From the NCBI GenBank assembly GCA_964548275.1, contig CAZJQI010000010.1, forward strand, positions 1 through 64,000: a DNA stretch of 64,000 bases, written 5' to 3'. Below the pieces are notes generated by a model that saw only the letters and a list, made by a program, of their open reading frames with translations, was not told the origin of the DNA and did no database searches. Positions 1 through 7,775 of this stretch are shown here, piece after piece; the first letter of the stretch is position 1, and the number at the start of each line of letters is the position of its first letter. The position numbers and the translations under genes were made by a program. Source of the stretch: JAUVUV01 sp964548275. Lineage in GTDB: Bacteria > Gemmatimonadota > Glassbacteria > GWA2-58-10.

Positions 1-304
1 GCTCCGCCGAGGTCGCCTGATTCGGCTTGCCTGTAGCAAGCCGAATCAATGGCATGCCCACCAGTCTGGTTTCGCTCTGCCTGGGATGGAAATTACTTGT
101 CTTCTACACGCTCGGAGTGGAGTTCCTCGAACATGCACCCCTGATCAGGCGGCCTGCGGCCGCAACAGAGAAACCGAGCAACTCAAAGAAGATAAAGATA
201 TTCCTTCCATCAATCCCTTATGCATTACCTCTCTGCAACTGCCTGAATTAATAACAACTCTTAATTCATAAACCATTTTTACCAGACACTATTGAATTTT
301 CCTG
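1..304. other. gene-free stretch at window start
   Basis: I see no supportable gene here. The short open frames lack a ribosome-binding site and any recognisable protein motif. The only clear structure is the perfect inverted repeat at 19-47, listed separately. The stretch lies beyond the 3' end of the minus-strand epimerase gene, so it could hold its terminator, but no T-tract follows the hairpin. Confidence 0.5.
19..47. repeat. perfect 12-bp inverted repeat
   Basis: Positions 19-30 and 36-47 are exact reverse complements with a 5-nt loop. No run of T follows on either strand, so this is not a typical intrinsic terminator. It may be a member of a dispersed palindromic repeat family or an RNA-processing hairpin. 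Its role is unknown. Confidence 0.6.
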
Positions 305-1258
305 TCAGTCAGTCTGGGGTATCACCCTGATCGTGCGCGTGTCCCTGCCTCCGGGGGCAAGCATCACCACTCCGACTTTCTCGTCGAACGGCTCCTGATT
401 TTCGCGGTCGTCCATGCCCTGCCAGGGCTCGATACAGATAAACTCGTCCCCGGGTTCGGACCAGAAACCCAGGTGCGGCATCTCGGGGAAATCCACCCGG
501 ATCGATACCCCGGAGGCCGGGTCTTCCAGGGTGACCGTACGCAGCACCGGATCGTCGATCTCGTACATCAGGGTGGCTTCCAGCTCCTGCTCGGTCCATT
601 CCAGGGGCCCGCCCACATCGATCATGCTCGTTTCGCCGGTCAGACGGCAGTGCTCGTTGTTCTGGTATTTTCTGATCTTGCCCGCCGGGAAAACAAGCCT
701 GCAGCCGCTTTTTTTGCCCTCACCGGCAACCACCGGTGTACGGAAACCCGGATGCCAGCCGAAACAGTAATGAAGGGGCACGCTGCCGGGATTGACGATC
801 TCGAATCTCACATCGAGAACTTTGCCCTGGAGAGTGAAAGTCAGGTCAAGCTGAAAATCGAACGGATAGTATTCGCGCGTGTAGTCATTGGCCCTCAGCC
901 TGTAGCGAGCTGTTGCATTGTCCTGCCGGGCCGTTTCGATCAGGCTGAAAAGGCTGTGCCTGGCGATACCGTGGTTGCCCGGGGACTTAATTACAGTGGA
1001 GCCCAGCTTGCTCTGGTTGTTTTTCAGCCCGCCCACTATGGGAAAAAGAACCGTCGCGTGGTTCTTCCAGCCGCTTTCAGGCTTCTCCGCCTGGGAGTCG
1101 CGGTACATCAACCCGATCTCCCTGCCCCTGCTGTCTTTCACCCGGTAGCCGATCACCTCGCAGCCCATGCGGTCGATTATCACCCTGGAGCCGGTATCCT
1201 CGTTTACCAGAAGGTCGATCTTGCGTTCGTTATCGATTTCCACTTTGTAGGAACTCAT
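305..1258 (-). CDS. aldose 1-epimerase (galactose mutarotase) family protein
   Basis: The 317-aa product resembles the aldose 1-epimerase superfamily, most like the LacX/YeaD-type branch. Members interconvert alpha and beta anomers of sugars or sugar phosphates in the cytoplasm. The family's His motif is visible as FGWHPGF in mid-protein, and an ICIEPWQG segment near the C-terminus fits the conserved catalytic Glu region. I chose the ATG at 1258 rather than the longer frame from 1318 because a GGAGA element sits about 9 nt upstream and similarity to the fold begins there. The gene stands alone on the minus strand, diverging from comB. Substrate is not predictable. Family assignment is fairly secure. 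Confidence 0.8.
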   Translation of the reverse strand: MSSYKVEIDNERKIDLLVNEDTGSRVIIDRMGCEVIGYRVKDSRGREIGLMYRDSQAEKPESGWKNHATVLFPIVGGLKNNQSKLGSTVIKSPGNHGIARHSLFSLIETARQDNATARYRLRANDYTREYYPFDFQLDLTFTLQGKVLDVRFEIVNPGSVPLHYCFGWHPGFRTPVVAGEGKKSGCRLVFPAGKIRKYQNNEHCRLTGETSMIDVGGPLEWTEQELEATLMYEIDDPVLRTVTLEDPASGVSIRVDFPEMPHLGFWSEPGDEFICIEPWQGMDDRENQEPFDEKVGVVMLAPGGRDTRTIRVIPQTD

Positions 1259-1431
1259 GGCGCCTGTCTCCGAATGGATTGCCGCCACAGCAGGCCTGGC
1301 GCTGAATATTGCATGCAAGCCTCTGGCAATGGAAAATATGGAATTAATCGATGATTAAGGAGAAGAAAATGTAATATTTTTTGTCTTTCAAGTCAAAATT
1401 TAATCCGTCACTCCGGTAAATAAGCGTCTCT

Positions 1432-1460
1432 TGACAGACAACAGGTGCGAAATGTATTTT
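1432..1460 (+). promoter_or_regulatory. candidate sigma70 promoter of comB
   Basis: TTGACA at 1432-1437 and TATTTT at 1455-1460 are separated by 17 nt. The -10 lies only 8 nt before the ATG at 1469, so a transcript from it would have almost no leader. No Shine-Dalgarno sequence precedes that ATG, which fits leaderless translation. The -35 is perfect and the -10 matches four of six. Confidence 0.45.
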
Positions 1461-1468
1461 CACCCCGC

Positions 1469-2170
1469 ATGCGAATCTACCGTAAAAGCCTGCTCAGCGG
1501 CGCAGCCGATTGCTCTAACACTGCGGTAATCGTGGACGTGTTCCGCGCCTTTACCTGTTCCAGCATCCTTCTGCACTACGAAGTGGAACGCCTGATTCTG
1601 GAACAGAACCCGGAGAAAGCGCTCGCTCTGAAAAAAAACTCCGGCTATCTTGCTCTGGGAGAGATCGGCGGGGTGATGGTGCCAGGGTTCGATTTCGGAA
1701 ACTCGCCGAGCGAGATAGCAGAGGCTGGAAGGGAATTTTTCCGCGGCAAAAAAATCGTGCAGCGCACCAGCGCCGGGGTGCGTGGGATATTTTCGGCTGT
1801 GGAAAACTGCCGGACCGTTTATGCCGCAGCTTTCACCACTGCAAAAGCTTTAGCGGGGCTTTTAAAGAAAGAAAACCCCTCGCAGGTGCACCTGGTGGCT
1901 ATGGGGCATGCAGGCGAGATTCCCACTCCCGAGGACGAGCATTGCGCGGCATATATCCACAGCCTTCTCGATCCCGGCTCTACCTACGACCACGCCGGCG
2001 CACTGGCACAGATTCTCTCCCACGAAAGCGCGCAGAAATTCCTCCGGGGCGACAAGCCGCATTTCCCTCCCACGGACGTCACCTGGTGCCTTCAGCGGGA
2101 TATTTTCCCGTTTGCAATGAAAATTTTTGCAGGGCCGGAAGGGATTGAATTGCGCGGGGTGGAACTTTAA
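1469..2170 (+). CDS. comB: ComB family 2-phosphosulfolactate phosphatase-like protein
   Basis: The 233-aa product matches the ComB family throughout: an N-terminal VIVDVFRAF segment, a central QRTSAGVRG motif and a C-terminal MGHAGE/PEDEHCAAYI region. ComB hydrolyses 2-phosphosulfolactate in methanogen coenzyme M synthesis. In bacteria without coenzyme M the substrate is usually unknown, so only the family is assigned. The GTG at 1445 is an alternative start, but the promoter geometry and the protein alignment favour ATG 1469. A palindrome begins directly after the stop. A degraded second copy of the last 100 codons lies 0.6 kb downstream, beyond a small HNH gene. Confidence 0.85.
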   Translation: MRIYRKSLLSGAADCSNTAVIVDVFRAFTCSSILLHYEVERLILEQNPEKALALKKNSGYLALGEIGGVMVPGFDFGNSPSEIAEAGREFFRGKKIVQRTSAGVRGIFSAVENCRTVYAAAFTTAKALAGLLKKENPSQVHLVAMGHAGEIPTPEDEHCAAYIHSLLDPGSTYDHAGALAQILSHESAQKFLRGDKPHFPPTDVTWCLQRDIFPFAMKIFAGPEGIELRGVEL

Positions 2171-2171
2171 C

Positions 2172-2200
2172 GGGCGAACACATGGGTTCGCCCCTACAAG
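2172..2200. repeat. palindromic repeat, GGGCGAAC/GTTCGCCC type
   Basis: Arms at 2172-2179 and 2186-2193 are exact reverse complements around a 6-nt loop, followed by CCTACAAG. It begins two bases after the comB stop. Related palindromes lie at 3060-3079, 28058-28085 and 60076-60125, so this is a dispersed family. It may also act as a 3' mRNA hairpin. Confidence 0.75.
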
Positions 2201-2471
2201 TTAAATACCGTCCAATCTAGCGGACAAAATTTAATCTTTTTCCCCCTCGAGAGAAATTACTTTCTCAAACTCAAAATGAAAATAGCCCCAAAAATAAATA
2301 TATTGTTGTCTGGCTTTCTAGTATAAAAAGCGAAGCTTGGGCATTAAAGATTACGGAATTGTATACTTAGCAAACCCAATCATAAAACCCACCATTGTCC
2401 CCCCACCTTTCTAGCTTATATTGAATATAGAGTCTTAAATGTTTCTTTCGTCTCCATTCAAGGAGCGTAAA

Positions 2472-2705
2472 ATGGGTTTTTCTGAAGATACCGTCAAACA
2501 AGCTTGGAACAGATCTGGTGGCAGATGTGAATGCATAAGAAAAACTCATGGTCATATTGGCCGCTGCAATAAAAAACTTATATGGAGCAAAAGGGGCCGC
2601 GAAGACTCTGGGGTATGGGAGGCCCATCATATCAACAGATATGGGCCAGAGGCGCTTTCTAATTGTGAAATTCTTTGTTGGAATTGCCACGGCAAAACCC
2701 TCTAA
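2472..2705 (+). CDS. small HNH-type nuclease domain protein
   Basis: This 77-aa protein is essentially a lone HNH/treble-clef domain. A first Cys-containing segment (GGRCEC, later CNKK) is followed by WEAHHINRYGP with the catalytic-type His pair. The Asn of SNCEILCWNCHGK and its CxxC-H ending complete the zinc-ribbon HNH pattern. ATG 2472 has a textbook AAGGAG 7 nt upstream, so it is preferred over the in-frame codon at 2439. The surrounding DNA is AT-rich compared with comB, suggesting import. It lies between intact comB and a decayed comB 3' copy. It could be a homing-like or defence nuclease, or a remnant of a larger element. Target unknown. Confidence 0.75.
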   Translation: MGFSEDTVKQAWNRSGGRCECIRKTHGHIGRCNKKLIWSKRGREDSGVWEAHHINRYGPEALSNCEILCWNCHGKTL

Positions 2706-2745
2706 TGCAAATTAGCATTCTATTGGATCAATACAGATCAATATT

Positions 2746-3058
2746 CTTTTAAGAAGAAAGAAAACCCGCCCCGGGTGCATATTGTGGCAATGGGCCATGC
2801 GGGGGAATTCTGCACGCCTGAGGACGAGCTGTGCGCCTCCTACATCCAGAGCCTTCTCGACCCAGCCTCTTCCTACAACCACACCAGCGCCCTGGCGGAA
2901 ATCCTCTCCCACGAAAGCGCGCAGAAATTTTGCGGGGCGACAAGCCGCATTTCCCTGTCACGGATGTCACCTGGTGCCTTCAGCGGGATATTTTCCAGTT
3001 CGCCATGAAAGTTTTTGCAGGGCCGGAAGGGATTGAGCTGCGCCCGGTGAAACTTTAA
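2746..3058 (+). pseudogene. comB: decayed duplicate of the comB 3' end
   Basis: This segment aligns with comB from about 1855 to its stop, by eye at roughly 80% identity. It lacks the first half of the gene and any start context. Near 2928 one base is missing relative to comB, so the first part reads in one frame (MGHAGE, then SHESAQKF) and the remainder, ending at the TAA at 3056-3058, in another. The homology continues past the stop into a palindrome like the one after comB. It is therefore a duplicated or imported comB 3' end that no longer encodes a protein. Confidence 0.85.
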
Positions 3059-3059
3059 C

Positions 3060-3079
3060 GGGCGAGGCACGCCTCGCCC
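3060..3079. repeat. palindromic repeat, GGGCGAGG/CCTCGCCC type
   Basis: Arms at 3060-3067 and 3072-3079 are exact complements. It sits in the same place relative to the comB-fragment stop as the 2172 palindrome does to comB. Both arms differ from that copy in matching positions, so pairing is kept. Confidence 0.7.
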
Positions 3080-3243
3080 TTACATGTTAGAATGAAGCAG
3101 CGAAATAAAATAGAACATATGAAAAAAATAAATTGACTTTTTCCATTCCCGATGTCATCTTTTATATAGAGATTAATTCTATTAATACTTTGATATTGTA
3201 ATATTGGTCAATAAAAGAATTAAAATAATACAAGGAGTTCTAA

Positions 3244-3639
3244 ATGGAAATCGAAATCTTTACATTATGTGAGGCTGCAACCGATTCTCAAGGAAAACTT
3301 AATTTACTTGGAGCATTTAACATAATACTTGCAAAAGAAGTACCTGCAACTCATCCTTTTTGTGCAGTAGCTTTGAGATTAAGACTAAGTCCTGATGAAA
3401 AAGAAAAACATAAGCTTTCTTTGCTTTTTGTTGATAGTAAAGGGGATGAAATCATACCTCCTTATATTGGTGGATTTAATGTTAGTTTTAAGGACGATGA
3501 TAAATCAATTGTAAATTTTATTATTAATATGCAGCGATTAAAATTTGATAAGTATGGAAACTATTTTATAAAGCTAATAGTAGATGACAAGGAATTTGCC
3601 GAATTCCCCTTTTATTTGAAAAAAACAAAAAGTAGTTAG
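3244..3639 (+). CDS. DUF6941-like protein
   Basis: The 131-aa product has the look of the DUF6941 family: it opens with MEIEIFTLCEAATDSQGKL, and continues with a beta-rich body and alternating charged strands. The function of this family is not known to me. No signal peptide or membrane segment is seen. ATG 3244 has AAGGAG a few nt upstream (ACAAGGAGTTCTAA). The gene is strikingly AT-rich compared with the core genes on both sides, consistent with recent transfer. It is followed directly by another AT-rich gene for a small membrane protein, probably co-transcribed. The family call comes from memory of the N-terminal signature. Confidence 0.6.
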   Translation: MEIEIFTLCEAATDSQGKLNLLGAFNIILAKEVPATHPFCAVALRLRLSPDEKEKHKLSLLFVDSKGDEIIPPYIGGFNVSFKDDDKSIVNFIINMQRLKFDKYGNYFIKLIVDDKEFAEFPFYLKKTKSS

Positions 3640-3670
3640 GTTGCCTTATAGAAAAGGTGGAAAAAGAGCA

Positions 3671-4096
3671 ATGAATCAATCATATAATACTGCAAGTCCT
3701 ACCAACTTTAAGTTTTACTGGGATCCTGTATGCGAATATTATATTTTAACAAAGGACGAGTTAGAAAAATTGGGTGAATCAAGTCCCAGAAAATGGGAAA
3801 GAATGTTCTTAATAAGCTTTTCATTTTTCATCCCTTGTTTTTTTTCTATTCTAACTTTAATATCCGCTACTCATTATCCAACCTGGGTCCTTTTTTTATT
3901 TTCACTTTTTGGTATAATATCTTTTTTATTTTCAATATTATTTGGCATTCTCTGGAAAAAAACTTATAAAAGCTTTTCCTTAATTATGAAATCATTTCAA
4001 GATAAACGTATATGGACCCAAACAACGGGATCGTCATCTTCACAATCAGAGACTCTGTTGCAAATCGTTCCACAAGTACCATCAGATACAAGCTAA
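3671..4096 (+). CDS. small two-span membrane protein, unrecognised
   Basis: The 141-aa protein has a polar N-terminus of about 45 residues and two strong hydrophobic segments (residues about 46-67 and 72-98, Phe/Leu/Ile-rich). A Ser/Thr/Gln-rich tail follows. I recognise no family. ATG 3671 is chosen because AGGTGG lies 10 nt upstream. An upstream TTG at 3641 would also be in frame but has no ribosome-binding site. The gene begins 31 nt after the DUF6941-like gene and shares its low GC. The two may form a small accessory operon in which the membrane protein acts with its soluble neighbour, but nothing in the sequence shows that role. Confidence 0.6.
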   Translation: MNQSYNTASPTNFKFYWDPVCEYYILTKDELEKLGESSPRKWERMFLISFSFFIPCFFSILTLISATHYPTWVLFLFSLFGIISFLFSILFGILWKKTYKSFSLIMKSFQDKRIWTQTTGSSSSQSETLLQIVPQVPSDTS

Positions 4097-4185
4097 CAGT
4101 CACATTACCTGTCCATCAGGAGATTTTTAAATAGCATGCTTAAAAGAAAACCAGAAGATATTTAATAAAACCCCTATGAGAGACG

Positions 4186-4225
4186 AAAAAAAGCCCGTGC
4201 CATTTTCCCGGCACGAGCTTTTTTT
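4186..4225 (-). terminator. intrinsic terminator, bidirectional
   Basis: A GC-rich stem (CCGTGCC with GGCACG) is flanked by seven A on the left and seven T on the right, so it can work on both strands. It sits 25 nt beyond the stop of the minus-strand ompA-like gene and 90 nt after the plus-strand membrane-protein gene. Confidence 0.85.
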
Positions 4226-4250
4226 CTTATTTCATAATTCTTATGATAAT

Positions 4251-5621
4251 CTACCTGATCAGCTCCAGGGTTACGCAGCGCTGGCGCGACCTGTCGAGCT
4301 TTTCACCCGGGGGGACAGGATATTTTCCGCTGGCAGTGACTTCCAGTTGATTCGCCGGGACACCCTTGCTGACCAGGTAGTCCCGCACTGCCCTGGCCCT
4401 TCTGTCAGAGAGCTTTTTATTGTAGTCCTCAGAGCCGACCTGGTCAGTATATCCGGTGATATGAACCCTGGCTCCGGTTTTTTTGATCAGAGCCGCAATA
4501 CGGTCCAGCCCGGCGAAAAACTTACTCGGCACGGCGCTTCCGGCGATATCGAAAAACACCTGAAGCTCAAACTGCTCCGGCGTGTAGCGCGGGCAGCCCG
4601 TTTCATCCACAGGCAGGCCTGAGGGTGTGTTATCGCAACGGTCGATCCCGTCCGGCACACCGTCCCGGTCGGAGTCAACCGCCCTGCCGCTTCTGTCCAC
4701 TCTTGCGCCGGCCGGGGTAGCAGGCTCTGAATCGCTGTCATCCGGCACGCCGTCCCGGTCCGAATCGACCGGTTTTTTTGTGGCCTCCTCCTCTTTCTTC
4801 TCAGGCAGGGGGCAGCCGTTTGCATCCACGGCTGTGCCTGAGGGAGTATCCGGGCAGCGATCAAGATAATCCGGCACGCCGTCCCGGTCTGTGTCCACGG
4901 GACAGCCGTTGCTATAGACCTTGACACCGGCTGGAGTGTCCGGACACTGGTCAACTGCATCCGGAACGCCGTCCCGGTCGGTATCAGCAGGCGCTTTTTT
5001 CTTTCCTCTGCCGCCGCCGAGAAAGCTCAGTCCCACACCGATTTCCCAGTTGTGGGTTTTACGGTCTCCGCGCCAGTCGCTGTCAATAAAATCCCGGTCG
5101 AGATAATGGTCTGCAACATCGAAACGGATACCCACGTTTCTGTGGAAAAAGTATTCGAACCCCGCGCCAAAGAGCACCACATCACGTTCTTCCTTTCTTT
5201 CCACACTGACAGGCATACCATTGATATTTCCGATTAAGGCGTCGAACTCGGCCTTCACCTTGCCGGCTGCCAGAGACAGATACGGGACAAAAGGACCCGA
5301 ATGCAAATTCAGCCTGGCGCCGACTCCGTAAATACCATAAGTAGCACCAAGCTTGAATCTGCCCGGCTCATCGCTCGGGCTGACTTCACTCGGTCCCTGC
5401 ATGGCGAAACCTTCCAGAGCGAAATAAGGACAGAGATCGAGACCGAACCTCGCTCCCCACAACGGCCCGTCATCCAGAAGGTTTGGCGTCTGGTATTCCA
5501 TCCAGTGGCCGAGAACCGGGCTGAGATAGATTGATCCGAGCTTGTGATTGGCCTCAGCCTGTTGAACCACAGCGAAAAAACAGAATACTGTAATGATCCC
5601 TGCAAACACTTTTTGACTCAT
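4251..5621 (-). CDS. OmpA-family outer-membrane protein with TSP3 repeats
   Basis: The 456-aa product has a signal peptide (hydrophobic residues about 6-20, cleavage near AEA-NH). An N-terminal beta-barrel-like domain runs to about residue 200. Then come four thrombospondin type-3 calcium-binding repeats (D-D/S-D-R-D-G-V-P-D units), and a C-terminal OmpA peptidoglycan-binding domain with ITGYTDQVGSEDYNKKLSDRRA. Such proteins tie the outer membrane to the cell wall. The third TSP3 repeat has lost its cysteines. ATG 5621 follows AAGGAGG; the adjacent TTG is too close to the ribosome-binding site. A clear terminator follows the gene. The family is certain; a specific role such as porin or adhesin is not. 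Confidence 0.9.
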   Translation of the reverse strand: MSQKVFAGIITVFCFFAVVQQAEANHKLGSIYLSPVLGHWMEYQTPNLLDDGPLWGARFGLDLCPYFALEGFAMQGPSEVSPSDEPGRFKLGATYGIYGVGARLNLHSGPFVPYLSLAAGKVKAEFDALIGNINGMPVSVERKEERDVVLFGAGFEYFFHRNVGIRFDVADHYLDRDFIDSDWRGDRKTHNWEIGVGLSFLGGGRGKKKAPADTDRDGVPDAVDQCPDTPAGVKVYSNGCPVDTDRDGVPDYLDRCPDTPSGTAVDANGCPLPEKKEEEATKKPVDSDRDGVPDDSDSEPATPAGARVDRSGRAVDSDRDGVPDGIDRCDNTPSGLPVDETGCPRYTPEQFELQVFFDIAGSAVPSKFFAGLDRIAALIKKTGARVHITGYTDQVGSEDYNKKLSDRRARAVRDYLVSKGVPANQLEVTASGKYPVPPGEKLDRSRQRCVTLELIR

Positions 5622-5819
5622 CAATCCTCCTTGCAGCTTTGAGATAGCCCTATTTCAAAGGTCTCTCTCAAAATTCCAGTAATGCCGCAATTGGGTGGCA
5701 AACTGCGCCCTGATCCGGCCGGTATATTCCTGGTCTCCCACTGCTACTACCGGCGGTGATCCGCCCTTTTCAGCCATTTTCCCGGCTACCCGGATCACCA
5801 GACAGTTGATTATGAAATC

Positions 5820-7427
5820 TTACTGATCCTTTTCCTTGGGCTGTTTCTCTTCAGGTTCCTGCGGGCCGGATTCCGGGGTGTCGACTGTGGCGGTAACCTT
5901 ATCCCCTTTTCGGGCAAGGTAGCCTGGGATTTTTTCGTGGCTTGCCGGGGTGACCTCCTCATCATAGCCGTTTTTGCCAGCGATAGCCATTCCGATGAAT
6001 ATTATTCCGCCTCCCACCAGCATCGCCTCAGCCGGACGACGAAGAGTCATGTAGTAGAATATGCCGACCAGGATGGCAGGGATCAACACCATCGGAAAGG
6101 CCACAAGCATCTTTTTGAGCGCATTGTTTATCCGCACATTCGGGGCAATCGAGTCCATATGATATTTCACAAGCTGAGCCACTGCTTTCATCGGGGAATC
6201 AAGCAGGTAGAAAAAACCGATTGCGGCAAGGTTAAAAGCATCTTTCTCTGTTCTGGACGGGTAACGGCCGAAAAGGTAGTGCTCCTCGCCGTCTATCAGC
6301 CGGATGACTGCCAGCAGATAGCCGCCAGGAAGTTTATAACATTCACCGTCTTTGACAACCGGCTTGAGGTTGTAAAGAACCTCCGTGCGTAAAAAATATT
6401 TTCCCTTCCTGGTTTTCTGGGCCTGGGCAAAGAAACTGCTGCTGATAACCCGGCGCGCCTGGGCCATGTCGGTATCCGAAACCACAGGATAGATAAAATC
6501 ATAGCGTGAGGCGATCTCCCGGGCACCCATCACTGCCTTGCTACGAATATAATCTTTCAGGCAGTTTATCCCTCCCTGCTCTATCGATTCCACCACGAGA
6601 TCCATCTTTAAATCCAGCATCGCCTTTCTGAGAAGCCAGAAATCGCAGGGGTACTTCGCAAGCATTCCGTAAATCCGATCCAGTTTGATATTCGCCTTGG
6701 CTTTCATAGCACTTTCATGTGACAGCTTGTTTTTTAGATCTTGTATCTCCTTCTTGTCGTCCACTATTTCAAAATCCGAATAATGCCTGATAAGGAAGCT
6801 TTCGTCAAACAGAGCCGGCAGGCCGATTTTCTCAATTATTTTCTCCACATCAAGATCATCCTCCGGAACGCCTCTCAGAGACCGGTAGCGGGAATTGAAA
6901 TACTTATGCAGCCCCTTGTCCCAGATATAATCAAAAATCCGACGCAGGCCCAATTCATTGACAAGACCGATTATGTTTCCTCCCGGCTGGTCACTGAAAA
7001 GGGTAAAGTAGAACTCTCGCACTTCACCGTCGTCAAGTTCCCGTTCACCGGAGAGACAGACAAGTTTTTTATCTTTCGCAGTGGGTGAGAGAATCATCCG
7101 CAAGGTTTGTAGCTCGCAGGACTTGGGCATCAGATCGAGCCTGAAAACCTCGTGGGCCTTGCGGTCGAGCATCTTGTCCAGAACTGAGAGAACCAGTCGG
7201 AATTCGTAGGAGAGGGTTAACAGCCCGCTGTAATTGCGCGCATTGATCTCCTCAATGATCCTTCGGAAATAATCAAGCAACTCGCCTTGCTCTATCAGGG
7301 AGTTGAACCTGCCGATCTTGATCTGGTCTCTGATATAACTTTTGCTGAACATTGTTACGTGTGTCGCTGGAGCAAAGATGGAAGGGACGTCCTGTTCCCC
7401 GTCATATCTATTTGTATTTTCGGTCAT
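5820..7427 (-). CDS. unrecognised 535-aa membrane-anchored protein
   Basis: I do not recognise a family. The first 430 residues are soluble, helix-rich and highly charged. Two hydrophobic segments follow (about residues 440-465 and 470-487, with GGGIIFIGMAIAG). The tail of about 50 residues is Pro/Glu/Lys-rich and probably disordered. No signal peptide is seen, so the large N-terminal part is likely cytoplasmic, with a C-terminal membrane hairpin. It lies between the truncated larB and the ompA-like gene on the same strand, with gaps of 120 and 198 nt, and may be transcribed with dus. ATG 7427 has only a weak GAG element. Length and codon pattern support a real gene. Confidence 0.65.
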   Translation of the reverse strand: MTENTNRYDGEQDVPSIFAPATHVTMFSKSYIRDQIKIGRFNSLIEQGELLDYFRRIIEEINARNYSGLLTLSYEFRLVLSVLDKMLDRKAHEVFRLDLMPKSCELQTLRMILSPTAKDKKLVCLSGERELDDGEVREFYFTLFSDQPGGNIIGLVNELGLRRIFDYIWDKGLHKYFNSRYRSLRGVPEDDLDVEKIIEKIGLPALFDESFLIRHYSDFEIVDDKKEIQDLKNKLSHESAMKAKANIKLDRIYGMLAKYPCDFWLLRKAMLDLKMDLVVESIEQGGINCLKDYIRSKAVMGAREIASRYDFIYPVVSDTDMAQARRVISSSFFAQAQKTRKGKYFLRTEVLYNLKPVVKDGECYKLPGGYLLAVIRLIDGEEHYLFGRYPSRTEKDAFNLAAIGFFYLLDSPMKAVAQLVKYHMDSIAPNVRINNALKKMLVAFPMVLIPAILVGIFYYMTLRRPAEAMLVGGGIIFIGMAIAGKNGYDEEVTPASHEKIPGYLARKGDKVTATVDTPESGPQEPEEKQPKEKDQ

Positions 7428-7547
7428 GGGCGGCTCTAAGTGATAAAATTATATCCTTAGATACACAAATTGCAACATAATTTATACTGGCGAGGAACCC
7501 TGGTTTAACCGGTATATTTTAATGTTTTCGAATCTACTTCTCTCGGT

Positions 7548-7775
7548 TTATGATTGAAGCGGCAAATGCAGCCCCGAACCCGTTATCTGCCCGGCAGTTT
7601 TGCCTTGGCTTAAAATAATCTCAGGGAAACCTGTGCACAGTTCCCGGTGATGGTCCACAACGGCGAAACCCAGTTCCTCGAACGGCAGGTTCTTGAGTGA
7701 GGACATCGCCTGCTCTACACTCAACTCGCCGTTTTTAACTCGATTCAGGAAATCCCCTATCCTGTCTGGATGCAT
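7548..7775 (-). pseudogene. larB: truncated larB (N-terminal fragment)
   Basis: The 75 codons match the LarB N-terminus: a helix ending in AMSSLKNLP, then ELGFAVVDHHRE, GFPEIIL and GKTAGQI. LarB makes pyridinium-3,5-biscarboxylic acid mononucleotide for the nickel-pincer cofactor and is about 250 residues long. Here the catalytic C-terminal NCAIR-mutase-like domain is missing and the frame ends in unrelated residues. An otherwise conserved Arg after HREL is Cys. The ATG overlaps the end of dus by 19 nt and has AAGGG 5 nt upstream. The fragment is likely non-functional for LarB chemistry. larC and larE are not nearby. Confidence 0.7.

Noticed and set aside
27..271. Two short overlapping open frames at the window start
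   Set aside because: They have no ribosome-binding site, no family features and overlap a hairpin.
473..1354. 293-codon open frame antisense to the epimerase gene
   Set aside because: The minus-strand protein has family motifs and a ribosome-binding site; this one has neither.
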